This document shows, piece by piece, positions 9,271 through 18,700 of a stretch of DNA of 63,081 nucleotides. The position numbers were made by a program, and so were the translations under genes. The DNA is taken from NCBI RefSeq assembly GCF_913776295.1, contig NZ_CAJYOJ010000042.1:1-63081 (forward strand), read 5' to 3'. This DNA is from an uncultured Pedobacter sp. (lineage in GTDB: Bacteria; Bacteroidota; Bacteroidia; Sphingobacteriales; Sphingobacteriaceae). The notes beneath the pieces are model-generated. The model saw nothing but the letters and a program-made list of their open reading frames with translations. It was not told where the DNA came from and made no database searches. How positions within the stretch are numbered: position 1 is the first letter of the stretch; the number at the start of each line of letters is the position of its first letter.

Positions 9271-9880
9271 TTTTAATGCTTAATTGTAGTTGTAGTTGTC
9301 ACATCGAGCTTGCCGAAACGCCTTTTAAACATTCACAAGAGGTTCTTCGGCTAGCTACCTTTGACATGATCTACTAGTCGGTCGTCATCCGATAGTAATC
9401 GGATCTTGTGCATTGGGAAACCTAATGAAAGCGTTTTAAGATTGCCATCAAGCTGGGAATTACGATTTCTTTTTTAGGACTTTATAACCTCAACTGGTCT
9501 TAGCGTCTCGCTAAGACCTTTAATTCCTATTTAGGGACGGATTAGTAGGGAGGATTTCGATCAATGCCTTTTTACCTTATGTTTCCAATAGTGAGTGTTA
9601 TAATTCTTATACTTCTTCTATATCGGGACTTGGTGATGTAAATTTATTTGTCAGAAGTCAGGAGATCTGGTCAGCAGGTATAAAACCGACAATTTTGAAC
9701 GCTGAACTTCTGAGGTTTTAAGTAATGAACAATGCAAGAGTTCAAAAATTACGGTCGAAATATGTGATGCATATGTTCTATCCGCCCAAACATCCTACTT
9801 TCGGTCATCTGACCCCGGACTTTTCCAAACATTAAAGATCTAAATAAATACCTCGTATATTTACATTTTAAAATCACATT
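9271..9880. other. Noncoding stretch with palindromic elements
   Basis: A 610-base gap between the mutase and the Sco gene. It contains an imperfect palindrome ATCCGAT-AGTA-ATCGGAT at 9387-9404 next to a GTCGTC, related to the element at 4247, and a strong hairpin at 9496-9518. I found no reading frame with protein-like composition. The 3' end (9841-9880) is AT-rich; TATATTTA at 9856-9863 is one mismatch from the Bacteroidota -7 consensus and could start the Sco transcript. Confidence 0.5.
9496..9518. repeat. Perfect inverted repeat, 10-base arms, 3-base loop
   Basis: GGTCTTAGCG (9496-9505), loop TCT, CGCTAAGACC (9509-9518). The RNA hairpin would be very stable. It is followed by TTTAATTCCTATTT, too weak a U-run for a typical intrinsic terminator, and is about 230 bases past the mutase stop. 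It may be a mobile palindromic repeat unit. Confidence 0.7.
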
Positions 9881-10531
9881 ATGAATAAAGTCACTATTTA
9901 TTTAGCTATACTTCTCCTGGCTGTTTCTGTATTTACGGCCTGTAAACAAGAGAGAAAACTCCCTTTTTATGGCGAGCGACACGCAGAAACCGTGAAAGAT
10001 GCCGCTGGTGTGGAGAAAATTGACACCGTTTACCAAACTATCCCAGCCTGGTCTTTCCTGAACCAGGATAGTGTGATCACAACAAACAAGGCTACTGATG
10101 GCAAGGTTTATGTGGCCGATTTCTTTTTCACCTCCTGCACCACCATCTGCCCTACCATGCACCGTAATTTAATGACGGTTTATAATGATTTTATAACCAA
10201 TCCCGATGTAATGTTTGTATCACACACGATTGATTTTAAATACGATAAGCCTCATGTTTTGAAAAAATATGCACAGAAATTAGGCGTTGATGGTCCGAAA
10301 TGGCTATTTCTTTATGGCACTAAAGATAGTGTGTATACTTTGGCCGAAAAGAATTACTTAGTCGCCGTTGGCGAAGACAGTACGGCCAAAGATGGTTATA
10401 TCCACCAGGGTTATCTGGTATTGATCGATAAAGACAGGCGGATCCGTGGTGCTTATGATGGTACGAAAGCAGATCAGGTGGAACAATTAAAAAAAGATAT
10501 TCCGGTTTTACTAGCGGAATATAAGAAATAA
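9881..10531 (+). CDS. SCO1/SenC-family copper chaperone lipoprotein
   Basis: 216 residues with a lipoprotein signal ending FTAC (Cys21), so it is probably anchored on the periplasmic side of a membrane. The thioredoxin-like domain has the copper-binding CxxxC of Sco proteins in TSCTTICPTMH (C86, C90) and the conserved distal histidine in GYIHQGYLVLIDKD (H175). Sco proteins deliver copper to, or reduce, the CuA site of cytochrome oxidase. A class I cytochrome c lipoprotein follows 62 bases downstream with a palindromic element between, which supports a respiratory role. Confidence 0.92.
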   Translation: MNKVTIYLAILLLAVSVFTACKQERKLPFYGERHAETVKDAAGVEKIDTVYQTIPAWSFLNQDSVITTNKATDGKVYVADFFFTSCTTICPTMHRNLMTVYNDFITNPDVMFVSHTIDFKYDKPHVLKKYAQKLGVDGPKWLFLYGTKDSVYTLAEKNYLVAVGEDSTAKDGYIHQGYLVLIDKDRRIRGAYDGTKADQVEQLKKDIPVLLAEYKK

Positions 10532-10535
10532 TAAG

Positions 10536-10575
10536 TCGTCATCCCGTCCCGATAGCTGCCGGATTGGGATGACGA
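10536..10575. repeat. Palindromic element between sco and cytochrome c genes
   Basis: TCGTCATCCC (10536-10545) pairs perfectly with GGGATGACGA (10566-10575) around a 20-base centre that contains CCCGATAGCTGCCGG. It belongs to the dispersed CGTCATCC family in this window. It fills most of the 62-base gap of a likely operon, so in RNA it could adjust the relative level of the downstream cytochrome message. Confidence 0.75.
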
Positions 10576-10593
10576 TTTTCACAACAAACATCC

Positions 10594-11016
10594 ATGCGCA
10601 AATACATTATCAATGCCCTCCTTTTTATTTCCCTGGTTGCCATAATTGTTTCCTGCCAGAATCAGGAAACCATTGATCTGCAAAATTACATGTCGAATGG
10701 AAAAGATATCTACAAAGCTAAATGTCAGAACTGCCATGGCGAAAATGGTGAAGGTTTGAGGCAGTTAGCGCCTCCGTTAACTGATTCCGTATTTTTAAAG
10801 GTAAATAAATCCCGTTTGGCTTGTTTCATCAAAAATGGCGCAAATGAATCCTTAGTTGTTAACGGTAAGGAATATAAGGAAAAAATGCCTGCTTTCCCGG
10901 AACTTGCTGATATTGATGTGGCGCAGGTAATGGTTTATATTACTAATTCTTTTGGTAATAAACAGGGATTTGTCCCTTATTCGCAGGTTTCGAAAGATTT
11001 GGAGAATTGTAAATAA
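10594..11016 (+). CDS. Class I cytochrome c lipoprotein
   Basis: 140 residues. A lipoprotein-like signal ends IIVSC (Cys21). One haem c site, CQNCHG (C44, C47, H48), is followed by ENGEGLRQLAPPLTDS, and a C-terminal KEKMPAFPELAD supplies the likely axial methionine. It should be a membrane-tethered electron carrier on the periplasmic side. It follows the Sco chaperone in the same direction, so both may feed a terminal oxidase. The symbol is left blank because many paralogues exist. Confidence 0.9.
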   Translation: MRKYIINALLFISLVAIIVSCQNQETIDLQNYMSNGKDIYKAKCQNCHGENGEGLRQLAPPLTDSVFLKVNKSRLACFIKNGANESLVVNGKEYKEKMPAFPELADIDVAQVMVYITNSFGNKQGFVPYSQVSKDLENCK

Positions 11017-11039
11017 ATATTATTTCGGATATTTAAGGT

Positions 11040-11267
11040 ATGACAACGATAACTCTTCAAGTTCCCGATAGCTTAGGTAAACATGAGCATGATACAGTAC
11101 GTTTCATCGCAGCCAAACTTTACGAATCCGGAAAATTATCATTAGGTGAAGCGGCTGCTATGGCTGATTTGCCTAAACGAACCTTTTCTGATTTACTTTC
11201 TAATTACGATGTTTCGTTAATAAATTATCCTGTTTCAGAAATGTTAAATGATGCAGAAAAAATATGA
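11040..11267 (+). CDS. UPF0175-family antitoxin-like protein
   Basis: 75 residues beginning TTITLQVPDSLGK and containing KLYESGKLSLGEAAAMADL and KRTFSDLLSNYDVSLINY, the ordinary UPF0175 pattern: a short beta strand, then a helical DNA-binding-like segment. Proteins of this family are paired with DUF3368/PIN-type proteins in presumed type II toxin-antitoxin modules. The next frame starts 20 bases before this gene's stop and is such a DUF3368 protein. The toxin is broken, so this antitoxin may be a leftover. Confidence 0.8.
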   Translation: MTTITLQVPDSLGKHEHDTVRFIAAKLYESGKLSLGEAAAMADLPKRTFSDLLSNYDVSLINYPVSEMLNDAEKI

Positions 11268-11708
11268 AATTGTAATCGTTGATACTACCTGCTTCATTTT
11301 ATTAGAAAAAATTGGTGAGTTTAATCTTCTAAAGTATCTATTCTCAAAAATAGTCACCACAACCTTAATCGCTAAGGAATTTGGTTATCCTTTACCTGAT
11401 TGGATTGAAATCAGAAGGCCACAAAACACTTCATTTCAAAATTCCTTGGATCTTGACCCCAGTGAAGCAAGTGCTATTGCATTAGCAATGGAATCAAAAA
11501 GTTCTCTTCTTATTTTAGATGATAATAAAGGAAGAAAAGCAGCTGAACGGTTATAGCTGCTTTACATCGGTACATCAGGTATAATCTTAAGGGCAAAAAA
11601 TGTCGGCTTGATTACTTCAGTTAAACCTATCTTTCAAAAATACAACTGACAAATTTAAGATTTTCTCAAAAAGTGCTGAATGAAATATATGAACTAGCAA
11701 ATGAATAA
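11248..11708 (+). pseudogene. DUF3368/PIN-like toxin, broken by a stop and a frameshift
   Basis: The first 102 residues (IVIVDTTCFILLEKIGEFNLL, DPSEASAIALAM, LLILDDNKGRKAAERL) match DUF3368 proteins, PIN-domain relatives with acidic residues for metal. An in-frame TAG at 11554-11556 ends it. The same frame continues as LLYIGTSGIILRAKNVGLI, exactly what should follow in a roughly 155-residue family member, to a TGA at 11647. A shift to frame 3 restores LTNLRFSQKVLNEIYELANE and a stop at 11706-11708. It overlaps the UPF0175 gene by 20 bases. The truncated product still has part of the acidic core, so some activity cannot be excluded, but two lesions argue for decay. Confidence 0.8.
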
Positions 11709-11719
11709 TATTATATCTA

Positions 11720-11750
11720 TTGTCATAACAATTATAAAAACCCATCTTTG
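11720..11750 (+). promoter_or_regulatory. Likely rnpB promoter
   Basis: TTG at 11720-11722 and CATCTTTG at 11743-11750, 20 bases apart. The second is one mismatch from the Bacteroidota -7 element TAnnTTTG and the first resembles the -33 TTTG. The predicted start falls at about 11755, matching the first base of the RNase P RNA P1 stem. Confidence 0.55.
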
Positions 11751-11756
11751 CAAAAA

Positions 11757-12133
11757 ATGCAGGTTATTCTATCGCTGTTTCGAGTAAAATCGAAAGAGAG
11801 GAAAGTCCGGGCAACGCAGGGCATCCCGCTTTCTAACGGAAAGGGGTTCAGGAATGAAAACCTGAATTACGGATTAGTGCAACAGAAAATATACCGTCCC
11901 GGTTTTACATCGGGATAAGGGTGAAAACGTGCGGTAAGAGCGCACGAGCATTGCAGGCGACTGCAGTGGTTTGTAAACCCCGGGAGTTGAAAGACCAAAT
12001 AGGCTAACGTACGTAGGGCTGCCCGTCCGATGTTAGTGGGTAGGTCGTTAGAGATAAACGGCAACGTTTATAGTAGATAAATGATAGAGTTCCTGAGCAA
12101 TCAGGAAACAGAACCCGGCTTATAGACCTGCAT
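11757..12133 (+). ncRNA. rnpB: RNase P RNA, bacterial type A
   Basis: The universally conserved GAGGAAAGTCCGGGC block is at about 11799-11813, and the 3' ACAGAACCCGGCTTATAGACC partner is at about 12110. AGGGTGAAAACGTGCGGTAAGAGC and GTTTGTAAACCCC are the P10-P12 core. The P1 stem pairs ATGCAGGT at the start with ACCTGCAT at the end, and a run of T follows immediately, giving a built-in terminator. The RNA is the catalytic subunit that matures tRNA 5' ends. Its T-run overlaps the stop codon of the convergent PPK2 gene. End positions are within a few bases. Confidence 0.97.
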
Positions 12134-12137
12134 TTTT

Positions 12138-13019
12138 TTATTCTTCCAATAGAGTACGCTTGGCTTCTCCAAGTTTAACTTCCTCTTCCTCATCTAATAC
12201 AGGAAATTTCAGATCAAGGCTTTTTAACTTATCTTCAATAATTTCACTTATGGCCAGCCGTGCAAACCATTTCTTATCTGCAGGAATGATGTGCCAGGGA
12301 GATGCAGCCGTACTGGTTTCATTAATAGCATGTTCGTAAGCATTCATATATTTATTCCACAACGCCCGCTCTTTGATGTCTCCCGAAGAAAATTTCCAGT
12401 TTTTGGTCGGATCATCAATTCGTTCTAAAAAGCGTTTTCTTTGTTCATTCCGGCTCACATTTAAAAAAAACTTTAAAATAACGGTGCCATTGGCCGTTAG
12501 ATGGTCTTCAAAATTTTTAATGCTCCTATAACGCTGTTCCCAAAAGTTTTTATTGATTTTTTTAATATCGCTAAAGCCAGCAATATTTTCGTTTAAAATA
12601 TATTCAGGATGTACCTTGCAGACCAAAACGTTTTCATAGTGCGAACGGTTATGGATCCCTATCCGGCCACGTTCAGGCAGCGCATTATAATGTCTCCATA
12701 AAAAATCGTGTTCATATTCTTCTGGTGTAGGGGTTTTAAAACTATAAACCTGGCACCCCTGCGGATTTAGCCCACTCATTACATGATCAATCGCACTGTC
12801 TTTACCAGCAGCGTCCATCGCCTGGAAAATAATCAGAACAGCATGTTTACGGGAAGCATATAACTTCTCCTGTAAATGGCTCAGCGCTATTTTCGAATTT
12901 ACCAGTGCATCTTTAGCTTTTTCTTTGTTATACCCGCCTGTAAAATCAGTTTTATGGTCTTTTAAAGAAAATTTCTGGTCTCCCTGTACAATTAATCCTT
13001 TAAATTCGTTTTTCATCAT
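12138..13019 (-). CDS. Polyphosphate kinase 2 family protein
   Basis: 293 residues. Walker A-like loop FQAMDAAGKDSAIDHVMSG (about 66-84), Walker B-region HNRSHYENVLVCKVHPE, and a helical lid with FFLNVSRNEQRKRFLERID and the DPTKNWKFS segment. The family transfers phosphate between polyphosphate and nucleotides; this layout resembles class I/III short PPK2 enzymes that use polyP to phosphorylate ADP or AMP. The substrate cannot be fixed from sequence. Start is MM at 13019 or the next codon. It converges on rnpB. Three other genes in the window may act on polyphosphate (35909, 42414, 43295). Confidence 0.92.
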   Translation of the reverse strand: MMKNEFKGLIVQGDQKFSLKDHKTDFTGGYNKEKAKDALVNSKIALSHLQEKLYASRKHAVLIIFQAMDAAGKDSAIDHVMSGLNPQGCQVYSFKTPTPEEYEHDFLWRHYNALPERGRIGIHNRSHYENVLVCKVHPEYILNENIAGFSDIKKINKNFWEQRYRSIKNFEDHLTANGTVILKFFLNVSRNEQRKRFLERIDDPTKNWKFSSGDIKERALWNKYMNAYEHAINETSTAASPWHIIPADKKWFARLAISEIIEDKLKSLDLKFPVLDEEEEVKLGEAKRTLLEE

Positions 13020-13160
13020 GATATATTATTTCCAGATAAACTGGTGCATCCATAATTTAAATATAGAACTAAAAAATAAGTAAATTAAATCCGTTAATTT
13101 GCATACAGAGTTTTTTATATTTAATGCCACAGCTTTTACCTAAAGATTATCTTATCCAAT

Positions 13161-15611
13161 ATGTTTAAAGAGATAAAATACAAGTACTTACGTTATTTCG
13201 CAATAGTTTTATTTTTCATAATAATTTTCTTTTCCGCCCTGCAGTTAAACTTTTTATGGTTATTTGGCTATTCGCCAAGCGTTCGGGATATTAAAGCACC
13301 TACCCTGCGTGTGGGTTCTGAGCTTTACACTGCAGATGGAAAACTGATTGGTAGATACTTTAAAGAAAACAGAACGCCGGTAAATTACAATGATATTGCT
13401 CCGAGCGTAATACATGCGCTGGTTGCTACCGAAGACGTGCGTTTTTATAAACACTGGGGTATTGATATACAAGCCGTTGGCCGTGCAGTTATTGGTTTAG
13501 GAAAAGATGGCGGCGCCAGTACGATCACACAGCAACTGGCCAAAAACCTTTACCGTATACGTTATAATAAATCGCAGGGAGTATTGGTTAAAATCCCTCT
13601 GGTAAGAACCTTGATTATAAAGTTGAAGGAATGGATGACAGCGGTAAAATTAGAAGCCAACTATTCTAAAAATGATATCATCACGATGTATCTGAATACC
13701 GTATCTTTCGGGAACAATGCTTACGGTATCAAAACGGCCAGTCGGATTTACTTTGATAAAGAAACAAAAGATCTGGCCACTACAGATGCAGCGATGCTTG
13801 TAGGCATGTTAAAGGGCACAACCTTGTATAATCCGACCAAAAACCCTGTAAAGGCTTTGGAAAGAAGAAATGTGGTGCTGGCACAAATGAACAAATACGA
13901 TTACCTCAGCAAAGATAGCTTAACTCAGTTATCAAAGGAACCTGTTAAATTAAAAGAAGGTAAAATGCAGGACGGCAGTGACGGCGATTCTTATCTGAGG
14001 GCAGCTGTGGCAAAATATTTAGAGAAATGGTGTACTGATAATGGTTACGACCTTTACGAAGATGGATTAAAAATTTACACAACCATTGATTCCAAACTGC
14101 AAAAATATGCTGAAGAAGCGGTTGCAGATCAGATGAGGATTTTGCAGCGCAGGTTCTATAGTGTGTGGGGCAATGAAGATCCGTGGTACGATTCGGAAAA
14201 GCAGAAGGTTGATTATCCGGACAGAGCAATGAAAAACCTTCCCATTTATGCACTTTTACAAAAGAAGTTTCCCAACCATCCGGATTCTGTGACTGCCTAT
14301 TTCAACAAAAAGAAAAGAATGCAGATTTTCACCTATAAAGGAGATCGCGATACTTTGTTCTCTACCTTGGATTCGATCCGTTATTACGGCAAGATCATGA
14401 ATACAGGAATGATGACCATGGAGCCTGCAAGTGGTAAAATTAAAGTTTGGGTTGGAGGTATTGATCACAAGTTTTTCAAATACGATCACGTTAACCAGGC
14501 TAAACGTCAGGCAGGTTCTACCTTTAAACCATTTGCTTATTTGACCGCTTTAGAGCAAGGGATGAGTCCTTGTGATAAGTTTACCGATAAACCGGTTAAG
14601 ATTGCTTATCAGGACAAAGGCGAAACGAAATATTGGGAGCCAAAAAATGCCGATTATAGTGTTTCTTACCGTGAAATGAGCTTACGTTGGGCAATGGCAA
14701 AATCGGTAAATACCATTACCGCACAGGTAACCGAAAAGGTAGGCTGGGACAATGTGGTAAAGTATGCACATGAATGTGGTATTGATAGCCACTTAGAGTC
14801 TGTACCATCTGTAAGTTTGGGATCAAATGACGTTACCGTTTATGAAATGGTAAAGGCTTACGCTACCTTTATGAATAAGGGGATCAAAACAGATCCCATT
14901 TTGGTCGAAAAAATTACTGATCAGGATAACAATTTAATTGATGAGTTTAAGCCTAAAACTAAAAGGGTTTTAACAGAAGAAATCGCCTGGTTGATGACCT
15001 ATATGTTCCGTGGTGGTATGGAAGAACCAGAAGGTACCTCACAGGCATTATGGGAATGGCCAGACCTGTTCAGAAAAAATAATCAGATTGGCGGTAAAAC
15101 AGGTACCTCATCTGATTATGTAGATGCCTGGTACATGGGACTAACCAAAGATTTGGTAACCGGTGTTTGGGTAGGTTGCGACGAAAGGACGGCCCACTTT
15201 AAAAATGGCGAACAGGGAGAAGGCTCCAGAACCGCACTACCTATTTTCGCAAAGTTTATGGAAAAAGTATACCTCGACCCGAATTCAGGTTATACTTACG
15301 GTCCGTTTCCAAAAGCAACGGTTGATATCACCAGGACTTACAACTGCCCTAGCCCGCGGATTATCAGAGATACGACATCAACAGACAGTGCAGTGGTAGA
15401 TTCTACTGACTTTGCCGTACCTGAAACAGAAGAAACCACTATCCCTGTTACTGTGGAACCGGAGGTAAAAAAAGACGAAAAGAAAGCTGAACCTGCTCAA
15501 ACGTCTGAAACACCAACAGCTCCATTGACTAAAAAAGAAGAAAGAGAGCTAAAAAGACAGCAACGACGCGAAGAAAAAGAACGGAAAAAGAACGAAAATA
15601 ACCAGCCCTAG
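13161..15611 (+). CDS. Penicillin-binding protein 1A (bifunctional)
   Basis: 816 residues: one N-terminal membrane helix (about 11-33), a GT51 glycosyltransferase domain with catalytic Glu91 in ATEDVRFYKHWG and the GGASTITQQLAKNLY motif, and a transpeptidase domain with S453 in AGSTFKPF, the SVN motif in AKSVNTI and KTGT in IGGKTGTSSDYVDAWYMG. It polymerises and crosslinks peptidoglycan from the inner membrane. The last 70 or so residues are a low-complexity Lys/Glu tail (KKEERELKRQQRREEKE) after the catalytic part, probably disordered or charged-surface binding. It is a single gene with its own upstream region. Confidence 0.94.
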   Translation: MFKEIKYKYLRYFAIVLFFIIIFFSALQLNFLWLFGYSPSVRDIKAPTLRVGSELYTADGKLIGRYFKENRTPVNYNDIAPSVIHALVATEDVRFYKHWGIDIQAVGRAVIGLGKDGGASTITQQLAKNLYRIRYNKSQGVLVKIPLVRTLIIKLKEWMTAVKLEANYSKNDIITMYLNTVSFGNNAYGIKTASRIYFDKETKDLATTDAAMLVGMLKGTTLYNPTKNPVKALERRNVVLAQMNKYDYLSKDSLTQLSKEPVKLKEGKMQDGSDGDSYLRAAVAKYLEKWCTDNGYDLYEDGLKIYTTIDSKLQKYAEEAVADQMRILQRRFYSVWGNEDPWYDSEKQKVDYPDRAMKNLPIYALLQKKFPNHPDSVTAYFNKKKRMQIFTYKGDRDTLFSTLDSIRYYGKIMNTGMMTMEPASGKIKVWVGGIDHKFFKYDHVNQAKRQAGSTFKPFAYLTALEQGMSPCDKFTDKPVKIAYQDKGETKYWEPKNADYSVSYREMSLRWAMAKSVNTITAQVTEKVGWDNVVKYAHECGIDSHLESVPSVSLGSNDVTVYEMVKAYATFMNKGIKTDPILVEKITDQDNNLIDEFKPKTKRVLTEEIAWLMTYMFRGGMEEPEGTSQALWEWPDLFRKNNQIGGKTGTSSDYVDAWYMGLTKDLVTGVWVGCDERTAHFKNGEQGEGSRTALPIFAKFMEKVYLDPNSGYTYGPFPKATVDITRTYNCPSPRIIRDTTSTDSAVVDSTDFAVPETEETTIPVTVEPEVKKDEKKAEPAQTSETPTAPLTKKEERELKRQQRREEKERKKNENNQP

Positions 15612-15777
15612 TTTTATTCCGGCAACTAACCCGTTATATGATCCATCTTGTCCGGTAAAAAAGCAGTTATTTAAAAATTGTTAAAATTTCAATACTTTTT
15701 TAAACAATTGCTATTTTTATTTCCAAAATTCCAACCGTCCATTATTATAAATTATTGAATCATTAATAAAATTATAT

Positions 15778-18700
15778 ATGAAAATAGGCTCTACTTTATT
15801 AAGGCGATATTTTTCTTTGTTGCTCCTGCTTATTCTTTCGTTTTCAGTTAAGGCCCAATACTTCGGACAAAATAAGGTTAGGTACAAAAAACTCGACTTT
15901 AAAGTTTTGCAAACCCCCCATTTTGAAATCTATTATTATATCAAAAATGAGAAACTTTTAAAACGTTTTTCGCAAGATGCCGAAACCTGGTACAAAATGC
16001 ATCAGGAAGTTTTCAGAGATACCTTTTTAAAGAAAAATCCTATAATCCTATACAATAATCACCCCGATTTCCAGCAGACGACAGTACTTAACGGAGAAAT
16101 TGGAATTGGTACTGGCGGGGTAACCGAAGCATTAAAAAACCGGGTGATTATGCCGGTTATGGAGTTAAATAGCCAAACCAGGCACGTTTTAGGCCATGAG
16201 CTGGTTCATGCTTTTCAATACCATTTGCTGCTGGAAAAAGATTCGATCAGTTTAGAAAATGTTGGCCAAACACCCTTATGGATGGTTGAAGGTATGGCGG
16301 AGTATTTATCAATCGGAAAAAAAGATGCATTTACTTCCATGTGGATGCGCGATGCCATGCTAAACCGCGATATTCCTTCATTAAAAGATTTAACCAATTC
16401 CAATAAATATTTTCCTTACCGTTATGGTCAGGCATTTTGGACTTACATCGGGTCCCAATACGGCGATACCACCATTGTTCCGCTATTTAAAAATACGGCC
16501 AAATATGGTTATGAAAACGCCATCAGGTATACCTTCGGCTATGATGATAAGACATTGTCGGGTTTATGGAAAAATTCCATAGATGCACATTATAAGCCAA
16601 TGTTAAAAGCTGATAGTTCACAGATTAAGATTACCGGTACAAAAATTATTGATAATAAAAATGCCGGCAATATGAACGTTGCCCCCGCCCTTAGTCCGGA
16701 TGGAAAATATCTGGCTTTTATGTCTGAAAAAGACCTTTTTGGTATAGATTTATTTCTGGCAGATGCAAAAACCGGTAGGATTATCAGGAAACTCAGTAGC
16801 CAGATCTCCAATGGACATATCGATGATTTCAACTTTATAGAATCGGCCGGGGCATGGTCTCCAGATAGTAAACAGTTTGCCTTTAGTATCTTTAGTCATG
16901 GTAAAAACCAGATGATGATCATTAACGTTTCGAACGGAACAACGGTTTCTCAAACAGCAATGGGCCAGGTACAACAGTTTGGCAATTTAACCTGGTCGCC
17001 GAATGGAAAAGATATTGCTTTCTCCGGTATGGTTGAAGGGCAAAGTGATATCTTTTCTTATAATCTGGATACCAAAATAGTTACTCAGATAACAAACGAT
17101 GTATATTCTGATTATGCGCCAAGTTATTCACCTGATGGTAAAAAACTGGTATTTTCTTCAGATAGAGCAGCCATTCAGGCCAATGTAATTAATGCCGTGC
17201 TTCCCATAAACCTTGCTGTTTATGATATTGCGACTAAAACGGTAAGTAATTTAGATGTTTTTCCGGGAGCAAACAACCTGAATGCCCAGTTTTCATCAAA
17301 CAGCCAGAACATCTATTTTCTATCGAATAGAGACGGGTTCAGGAATTTGTATAAATACAATTTTGCCGACAACACGGTTGATCAGTTAACTGATTATTTT
17401 ACGGGAATTAGTGGAATTACCGAATTTTCTCCCGCAATTTCAGTTTCTACCACTGATGATATTGTTTATAGTTATTATCGCTACCAACGTTATACCTTAT
17501 ATAATGCTAAGCTAAATAGTTTTAAAGCAAAAAGAATTGGTAATCACGAAGAAAATTTCGATGCTGCTATTCTTCCGCCAATGGAGAATATAGGCGTGAA
17601 TATCATTAATTCTAATTTAAATAATTTTGACCGTTTCGAAAAAATAGTAGCCGATTCGATGAAGACGGTACCTTACAAACCTAAATTCAGGTTGGATTAT
17701 CTAGCAAACAGTGGCGTGGGTGTTTCCACCAGCCGTTTCGGAACCGGGGTTGCTGGTGGTGTTGTAGGCATGTTCAGCGATATATTAGGAACCAATCAAA
17801 TTATTGCCAATATTTCTGTAAACGGTGAGATTTACGATGCCGGTGGGTTGGTCGGTTATATCAACCAGAAGAGCAGGATCAACTGGGGGGCTGCCGTGTC
17901 GCATATTCCTTATGTGTCTGGGTTTAGGTCTTATGGCTATCAGAACATATCCACAGGAGATAATACCACTATAAATGCACTTGCAGACAGAACAGATATT
18001 ATCAGGACGTTTGAAGATCAGCTTCAGATATTTGGAGCTTATCCGTTTAGCAAAATACACCGGTTTGAGTTAGGTGGTTCATTTTCGCATTATGGTTACA
18101 GGATTGACCGATATAGCAATTATTATAATTCGGCTGGTTACTATATAGGTTCAGACAGGAGCAGGATTTCCAACGATGTAGCATCTAATGATTACGGCAT
18201 TCCATTTAATTCTTTTACCTTATATCAGTTAAATGCCGGATTTATAGGCGATAATTCTATATTTGGTCTTACCGGCCCTCTGGACGGTTTTAGGTATCGG
18301 GTAAGTGGTGAAAAATATTTTGGCACCTATAATTTTGCGGGTGTAACAGCCGATCTTCGTAAATACTGGAGGGCTAAGCCGGTAACGTTTGCGGTAAGAA
18401 GTTATAATACCTTAAGAATTGGTAAAGATGCCGACAGGCTTTACCCGATGTATCTTGGTTATCCTTATCTGATTAGGGGTTATGAATCAAACTCCATTTA
18501 CAAAAGCACTTCCGCGCGGTCTTCAGAATCTTTTGATATTAACCAGTTAACAGGAAGTAAAATAGCTGTTTTTAATTTTGAAGTTCGCCTGCCATTTACA
18601 GGACCTAAAAAATTAACGGCTATACCTTCTAAGTTTTTATTTTCTGATCTGAATTTATTTTTCGATGCAGGATTAGCCTGGACGAATGATACCCAGGTAA

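Noticed and set aside
11867..12064. 65-codon minus-strand frame
   Set aside because: Lies entirely within the RNase P RNA.
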